Translations under genes and position numbers: made by a program | In this document: positions 58,520-64,000 of the stretch, piece after piece | Layout of the letters: the number at the start of each line of letters is the position of its first letter | Position numbering within the stretch: the stretch's first letter is position 1 | The notes under the pieces: model-generated | The model's input: the letters and a program-made list of their open reading frames with translations, nothing else | The model's database searches: none | Told to the model about the DNA's origin: nothing | NCBI RefSeq assembly: GCF_026151205.1 | Contig: NC_087072.1 | Location: 14,608,169 to 14,672,168 of the forward strand | From: Bolinopsis microptera | Taxonomy: Eukaryota; Ctenophora; Tentaculata; Lobata; Bolinopsidae | Reading direction: 5' to 3' | DNA length: 64,000 nt

Positions 58520-60322
58520 TACTGCCGTTCCCTGAGAAAACGCATTAAGTCCATTTTTTCGAAATTTTGAGATATTTGTACAACTTAAGCTATGAATCAA
58601 GTTATCAAAATACTGTTTTAGCTGCCGCGAAAGGCATTAAGTCACACAAAACGTGAATATTGAGCTCGTTATTCCAAAACCTTCCCTGAGAAAAGGCATT
58701 AAGTCCATTTGTAATGCCTTCTCTGAGGGAACTTTTTCTGTTCCTTGAGATTCCCTGAGAAAAGGCATTAAGTCCAGACTTTATTTGCAGTTTTTATAGT
58801 TTTTGGCCTATAACTTCCACAGTTTTAGATATATCGAAACAATTTTTATGTGGTCGTAATCAGCTCAGCAAGCAAACAATTTTGGTACTAATATTTCAAA
58901 AATTAAAGAAATATTATTTTCAAAATTTTTGAACCTGAACACAAGGGTCCCCCTTGTGTGAATTATTGAAACATTTTTTGAAAAATTTGGTGCTTTAAAT
59001 ATTGTATGTTTAAATATTTTTACCCAAATTAATGCGTCTGACCGAGCTGAATACGATGCTGTAAAAATTATTCCAAAATATTTGATGTTTAAGAAGTTAT
59101 AGGCATTTTGAGCGAAAAATTATCCATTTTTCGTCAATATTACTTACTTGCAATGCACAGGAGGCCCACATAATTATATTGCAAAGATATGATCAAAAAT
59201 ATAGAAATGTTGTATTTTCTGTGTTGACTTTATCTGAGAAAAAATGGACTTACTGCCTTTCTAGAGAGGAATCGGTTGAAATCGATTCTGATAAAAGGCA
59301 TTAAGGGGGCCGGGGGGGGGGGGGGGGGGGGTCTTCATCAAAATTATCTCGAAATTGACTTTGTAGTTGTTTCTGATGGAGGGGAGTGATATCTATCAGC
59401 TGTTTTTGATCCCATGGAAAAATATTGTTCCTAGCCGAAAATATTGCCGGTCAAAGGTCAGCGCTTATGTGTAATTGTATTGCGCGAGCGATTTTCAATC
59501 GCGCGCCCTGAAAATCGAGTCTAAAAATCTATCTTCTCCTACATTTTTTGAGCAATCACCCTGAAACTTTCAGGATATGTTCTAAGGACCATTTAGAAGA
59601 GATTGTCGGGCCAGAATTTTGAGATAGGCCTTAGAAAAATGTTTATTCGATTTTGAAAATCTTGGACCTCGTATTTTGATGATTTTTTCAGGTCCAAGAT
59701 TTTCAAAATCGAATAAAAATTTTTCTAAGGCCTATTTCAAAATTCTGGCCCAACAGTCTCTTCTAAATGGTCCTTAGAACATATCCTGAAAGTTTCAGGG
59801 TGATTGCTCAAAAAATGTAGGAGAAGATAGATTTTTAGACTCGATTTTCAGGGCGTGCGATTGAAAATCGCTCGCGCAATACAACTACACATAAGCGCTG
59901 ACCTTTGACCGGCAATATTTTCGGCTAGGAACAATATTTTTCCATGGGACCAAAAACAGCTGATAGATATCACTCCCCTCCATCAGAAACAATTACAAAG
60001 TCAATTTCGAGAGAATTTTGATGAAGACCCCCCCCCCCGGCCCCCTTAAGTCCGCAATTCCCTCAGAAAAGGCATTAAGTCCAATGCGGATGGGAAAATA
60101 GTTCAGTTATTCTGGAGGAAAATGGTTTTTGTAGATCAGTGTTGGTAAATTCATGCATTCAAGCATGTTTAGGACATATGACAATAATTTATTTACAAAT
60201 AGATGTCAAAATTAACCCCGTTTTTGCGAATAAAATTACTTAAAAAACGACGAACACATTTGTCCCATTTTCTCAAAATGACATCGATGTGACTTAATGC
60301 GTTTTCTCAGGGAACGGCAGTA
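58520..60322. mobile_element. TIR element with TA target duplication (mariner-like MITE)
   Basis: TACTGCCGTTCCCTGAGAAA at 58520, continuing to CGCATTAAGTC, is inverted at 60290-60322. TA flanks both ends (58518-58519, 60323-60324). Internally, CCCTGAGAAAAGGCATTAAG occurs at 58683, 58752 and, changed, near 60060. No transposase frame. A foldback element has inserted in the middle. Confidence 0.85.
59305..60045. mobile_element. Foldback element with 360-bp arms inserted at TTAA
   Basis: The left arm 59305-59669 and right arm 59690-60045 are near-perfect inverted copies separated by only 20 nt. Ends GGGGGCCGGGGG and CCCCCGGCCCCC are flanked by TTAA (59301-59304, 60046-60049). It sits in an AAAGGCATTAAGTCC motif that occurs intact elsewhere in the host element, so the empty site is visible. 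TTAA targeting suggests a piggyBac-type source. Confidence 0.92.
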
Positions 60323-60324
60323 TA

Positions 60325-62544
60325 ACTGTAAACAAGTTAGTCCTGTTTTCAAGAATGCGCGGCTTTGGCGGCCAGTTATTGACTTATATATAAAAGTGAA
60401 TCTTAAATAGAAATGTGAATATATTAAAATTTAAAACTTTCAAAACGGAGGCTTATAAATATTATTATATTATGATTGTAAAAATAAAGGATGAAATTTG
60501 TTCACTAAAATTTGTTTCACTTAAATTATATGAAATCGGAATAAATTAATTTAAAATAAGGTAACAAGTTCATTTGTCAACGAAATACTCTATGCAAATA
60601 TTAACTTTGAACTGTCCAAGTCTGCCTGACTAATTACCATACTTAAACCTATAAATATCCCATGGTCGGTATTTTCATCAGATTATTCTGTAATTCATTG
60701 CAGTTGCTGGTGATGCTTACCAGCAAACTTGTCCATACAGGTATGTCTGATTTTCATATTCTCTGTAGCTTAGATAAATAGTTTTGGAAATCGATTTTCC
60801 ACCATGGCTGGATAATTTTGGACAATGACCTCACATAAAAGTTGACACTCAAAATCAGTCTGCGCTATCCTCGATAGGCCCTGCTGAAGAAGCAGCAAGA
60901 GCACCATCAATCTTAGCTTAGATTAGGTCTAAATAAATTCCAACATTCTTGAAACACACCTACATACTCTGATAGTGTCTAGAAAGTATCCCTGTACCAT
61001 CAAATTACATTGTGGAATCTTTTTTCCTCTGTCTGGCACCAATGAAACCCCAATTATGTGTGTGATAAATCAAATCAAATCAAATAATAATGACACAAAC
61101 GTCATCACATGTCATCATAGATATTTCTAAACATTTATCAATCATAACTGAAATTATCTTAAATCTTTCTAATTTAGCTTAACAGCTTATAACTCTATCT
61201 TTGTTTCAACAAAGTCTAACTCTCTCCAAAAGAGAAGAATCCTTGAGATTCCTAACTTTAGTATCACTCTTATTACATCTAGATCTACTGCATGACACTA
61301 CGTTTTGATTGAAGCTGCTCATTGCAAACATATAATAGGATCATGTCATTAGGATCACCAATAACAGCATTTAGACAGTGCTCTGCCAGCATCGTTAGAT
61401 TAAAGATTTCCTGCCGACGGGTGTATGAACGAGTATCCACCTCATCAATCAGATGGGTAAACCGCCTCTGGACATTCTCCAGCTCCAAGATGATCCCCCA
61501 ACTTCCATACGCTTGAACTGAATTCCACAATTGAATAATCCAATCTGTTCATTCCAAAGCAAGGAATTATGGGTTATAACCCTTAAGTATTTTTCCTGTA
61601 CATAGATTCTTCTAAAACAAATCCATTAATAAGTCTAAATGCATAACTGTACATTTGGTAGGACTGAACTTTTAAAAGCCACATACTTTCCCACATTTAT
61701 AGTTCCTTTAATGTCAAAGTTCTGTAACTTATACATTCCATCTATTTAGGCTGCAAAAAGATCTCTTTTGAGTGCTGCTGAAATGTTCATAGCCTGGAGA
61801 TTTTGTGTTGAATTGTAGAAAAGTGTGTCTTCTGAAATGATTAAAAATTTCACGAAAAAGCAAGAATTTACCATAAAGTGAAATTATGCATCCTTTAATC
61901 CTTACATAGGTCTCGTTCACATAAGTCAGCCTTACTCAGAGGCTATGTCTAAAGTGGCTTAGAGGGGGTCTAAAATAGCAAAAACTTGGCTTACACGATT
62001 TGAACGATCCCATATAGCTTTTTTATAAAACATTATGAAATTTTCTATCAAAATCATATGTTCATACATTTTCCTACATTTTTAGCTTGTTAAAGTGTCA
62101 ATGAGATCATCACAAAAGATATTTGTTTTGGTGAGTTCAGATTTCATGATTAATATTATTTCAGCAATCAATGTCATTGATATTATTATGTACTGATGAG
62201 TTGCTATGTCTTAGTTTCTCAGAGAGTGCTCAAATGACAAATAGAAGCTTTTCAATAACACTTAAAACAGTTAAAATTAGCTAGCAAATAATTGGTTCTA
62301 TAATAATAATACGAAAATATGCAGATGCCAGATCATTGAAATTGTAAACGGCTTTATCATAACCATCTCAAACAGAATCGTTTGTTCGATTTTTCATTCA
62401 ATATTATGATAAGAATATTCTTCACCTGTGCAACATGTAATAAGAAAGTCGATTCATTGAATAATTGATTAATCGAAAACTTATATTATGGATGACCTCC
62501 AAGTTAAATCTGAATATTAAACAAGCCAATAACAATTATTTCAG
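60325..62544. other. Mostly unannotated DNA, probable introns of the gene ending at 62622
   Basis: A short stretch at 60702-60741, bounded by TTGCAG and GTATGT, could be an exon (AGDAYQQTCPY in one frame). Apart from the RT remnant at 61285 nothing else was recognised. Confidence 0.35.
61285..61530 (-). pseudogene. Fragment of a LINE reverse transcriptase thumb region
   Basis: The frame reads ELENVQRRFTHLIDEVDTRS and YTRRQEIFNLTMLAEH, close to the (L)E.VQRRFT..I......Y..RL..L.L..L..R motif found after the RT core of CR1/L2 elements. No catalytic motifs remain; it is an isolated relic. Confidence 0.5.
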
Positions 62545-62622
62545 TTCCTGTATGTGGCTGTTGGGTTTTCTTGGAGTGTCGTCCTCTACGCTGCATACAC
62601 AAAAGGAAAACTGCTACTGTGA
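62545..62622 (+). CDS. Terminal exon of an unidentified membrane protein
   Basis: After a good acceptor (AATTATTTCAG at 62534-62544) a 25-codon frame reads FLYVAVGFSWSVVLYAAYTK then GKLLL and stops at 62620-62622: a single hydrophobic span with a short basic tail. A polyadenylation signal AATAAA lies at 62768-62773, about 146 nt after the stop, which supports a true 3' exon. The upstream exons were not found with confidence, so the protein cannot be named. Confidence 0.42.
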   Translation, partial: FLYVAVGFSWSVVLYAAYTKGKLLL

Positions 62623-62767
62623 AACATCTCTTTTGTGCTGATTTTGCACTTTGAATATCTATGTCAGACGCTTGCTGCTGCTTTGTTGTAGCCTTGGCAT
62701 CAACATATTATACAGTATAATTGTTAAGTGTATTTTATATAACGTATTATAATATCATATAAGTGTA

Positions 62768-62773
62768 AATAAA
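62768..62773 (+). terminator. Polyadenylation signal AATAAA
   Basis: Canonical hexamer downstream of the terminal exon at 62545-62622. Confidence 0.5.
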
Positions 62774-63073
62774 CTGTCCAGATTTTTAACCTCGATGTGA
62801 AAAAGCGTAGATTTTATTTTATGACTTATTTAAATAACTTATTTGTGTTTTGGGTAAACTCAGCAATTATTGTTTGTGTTATCAGTTCTGTAAATATTCA
62901 GATTTATGTGTGAGTATTATTGCATAAGAACACCACACCATAAAACTTAACAGCTATTTTATCATGTGCTGAATATTATTCAATATTTGCCATTTAAATT
63001 TAAATTATTCCGACAAATAAAAACGTAGGATTTGAACCATCATTTAAATATAACCCAACTTGTAGTAAAGACC

Positions 63074-63691
63074 ATGTATCAGAACAACAAAAGAAAACTG
63101 GAGGACATCAACTCCAACTTTACGAAATCCTTCATCTTCAACACGATCAAAGAAACCAATCCTCAAAAATCAGACATAGCAGCTGCAAACCTAGTCAACA
63201 ACCACATAAAAACCAACTCTCACATTTTCTTGAAAGAGCCCTACAAAAAGAAAACATCAAAAAAGAACTGCCTTAAACAGCCGTTATCTCACAAAGAACG
63301 GAGAGAGTTAGGACTGGATACGTTGAAACAAGGAGAGGTGACATTTAAAGAACTAGTCCCAATTCATAAACTGTGGTGTCAGTACGTCTCTCAGATTGGA
63401 AGTAAGGAGGAGGATATAGCACGAGCAGATCTACATGGTTGTTTTATGACTGTTACTAAAACTATGTGTCCTCCTCTGCTCAGGAAATGTGGGATTGTGG
63501 CGATGGAGTCCCTCAATACTTTTACTGTGGTGGATGAAAGTGATAAGGTTCATGTTCTTCCCAAACGTGGTAGTGTGTTTAGTTTTGTTATAAATGATTG
63601 TGTTGTTAATATTTTCGGAAATAATTTCATTTTCAGACCAGGTGAAAGGATTATGAAGAAAATTTCTAAACAAAAGCTCGTTTCCATTTGA
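63074..63691 (+). CDS. POP4: Ribonuclease P/MRP subunit p29 (POP4)
   Basis: A 205-residue single-exon frame from the ATG at 63074 (ACCATGT context); an upstream in-frame extension has no ATG. Residues ~72-81 (SHKERRELGL) match the conserved linker before the Sm-like barrel of Rpp29. The barrel follows with ELVPIHKLW, ARADLHGCFMTVTKTMCP (~116-133), GIVAMESLNTF and the final RPGER (~188-192) ahead of a basic end. The protein binds RNase P RNA and helps mature the 5' ends of tRNAs in the nucleus. Length is close to human POP4 (220). The N-terminal ~70 residues are poorly conserved, as usual. A 5'-UTR acceptor (ACTTGTAG) may lie just upstream. Confidence 0.93.
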   Translation: MYQNNKRKLEDINSNFTKSFIFNTIKETNPQKSDIAAANLVNNHIKTNSHIFLKEPYKKKTSKKNCLKQPLSHKERRELGLDTLKQGEVTFKELVPIHKLWCQYVSQIGSKEEDIARADLHGCFMTVTKTMCPPLLRKCGIVAMESLNTFTVVDESDKVHVLPKRGSVFSFVINDCVVNIFGNNFIFRPGERIMKKISKQKLVSI

Positions 63692-64000
63692 AGTTTAATT
63701 TGAACAATGGGGTGATTTTGATTTGATTTGAGCAAATAGTATAGTATTTTGTATACATGAATTCCAGATAATAATTGATCGTATTATTTTCACAATTATT
63801 GTGCCGTGTGTCAATATATTGAACTTAATGGAGTTAATTAAACAACCGTTACAACTTGTATTATTTTTAACATTATTTTAACATGTTGTTATATTACATT
63901 ACAATTAAATATTGTTATGTTGTTGTCTGATTCCCTCGCTAACTCGTTTCTAATAATTTCATTTCTAATAATTATCTTAATATTACCTCATTATCATTTC
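63692..64000. other. 3' flank of POP4
   Basis: AT-rich. ATTAAA near 63837 could serve as a weak polyadenylation signal. Nothing else seen. Confidence 0.4.

Overview
This window looks like AT-rich nuclear DNA from an invertebrate animal. Genes have short exons with GT..AG introns (both strands). The recognisable proteins are metazoan: a PPP1R3-type glycogen-targeting subunit, MAEA, SDHAF4 and POP4/RPP29. Much of the rest is hAT-like, TA-target and TTAA-target elements, a CR1/L2-type LINE, a tRNA-derived SINE, a Crypton-like tyrosine recombinase element and a satellite array. A cnidarian or similar early-branching or marine invertebrate would fit, but the sequence alone does not fix the species.

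Layout. 73-~4830 (+): a non-coding snoRNA host gene with about 18 short exons; each of its 17 introns carries a C/D-box or H/ACA-like candidate, including three tandem U18 copies. ~5015-13336: a 366-bp satellite, about 22.7 copies, each unit a dimer of two related halves. 15316-16359 (-): PPP1R3-like gene, 5' end not found. 16.4-34.6 kb: no convincing gene; nested TIR elements, foldbacks, segment duplications and a scatter of perfect heat-shock-element motifs. 34.6-37.0 kb: intact intronless Crypton-like recombinase flanked by 87-bp direct repeats that each contain a lox-like palindrome. 40658-41423 (+): small unrecognised three-exon gene. 42882-46643 (-): complete seven-exon MAEA. 47833-48975 (-): intronless methyltransferase-like gene. 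49604-49873 (-): SDHAF4. 51.5-55.7 kb (-): broken LINE carrying a SINE-like insert. 58.0-60.3 kb: hAT MITE, then a TA-flanked TIR element with a 741-bp near-perfect foldback inserted at TTAA. 62545-62622 (+): terminal exon of an unknown membrane protein. 63074-63691 (+): POP4.

The genes do not form a pathway; they are ordinary housekeeping neighbours. The most unusual items are the snoRNA host gene, where D-box to 3' splice-site spacing is nearly constant (65-73 nt) and also supports families with a non-canonical ATGA D box, and the recombinase element with paired palindromic sites. All exon models were built by reading splice sites and protein similarity by eye, with no transcript or database support.
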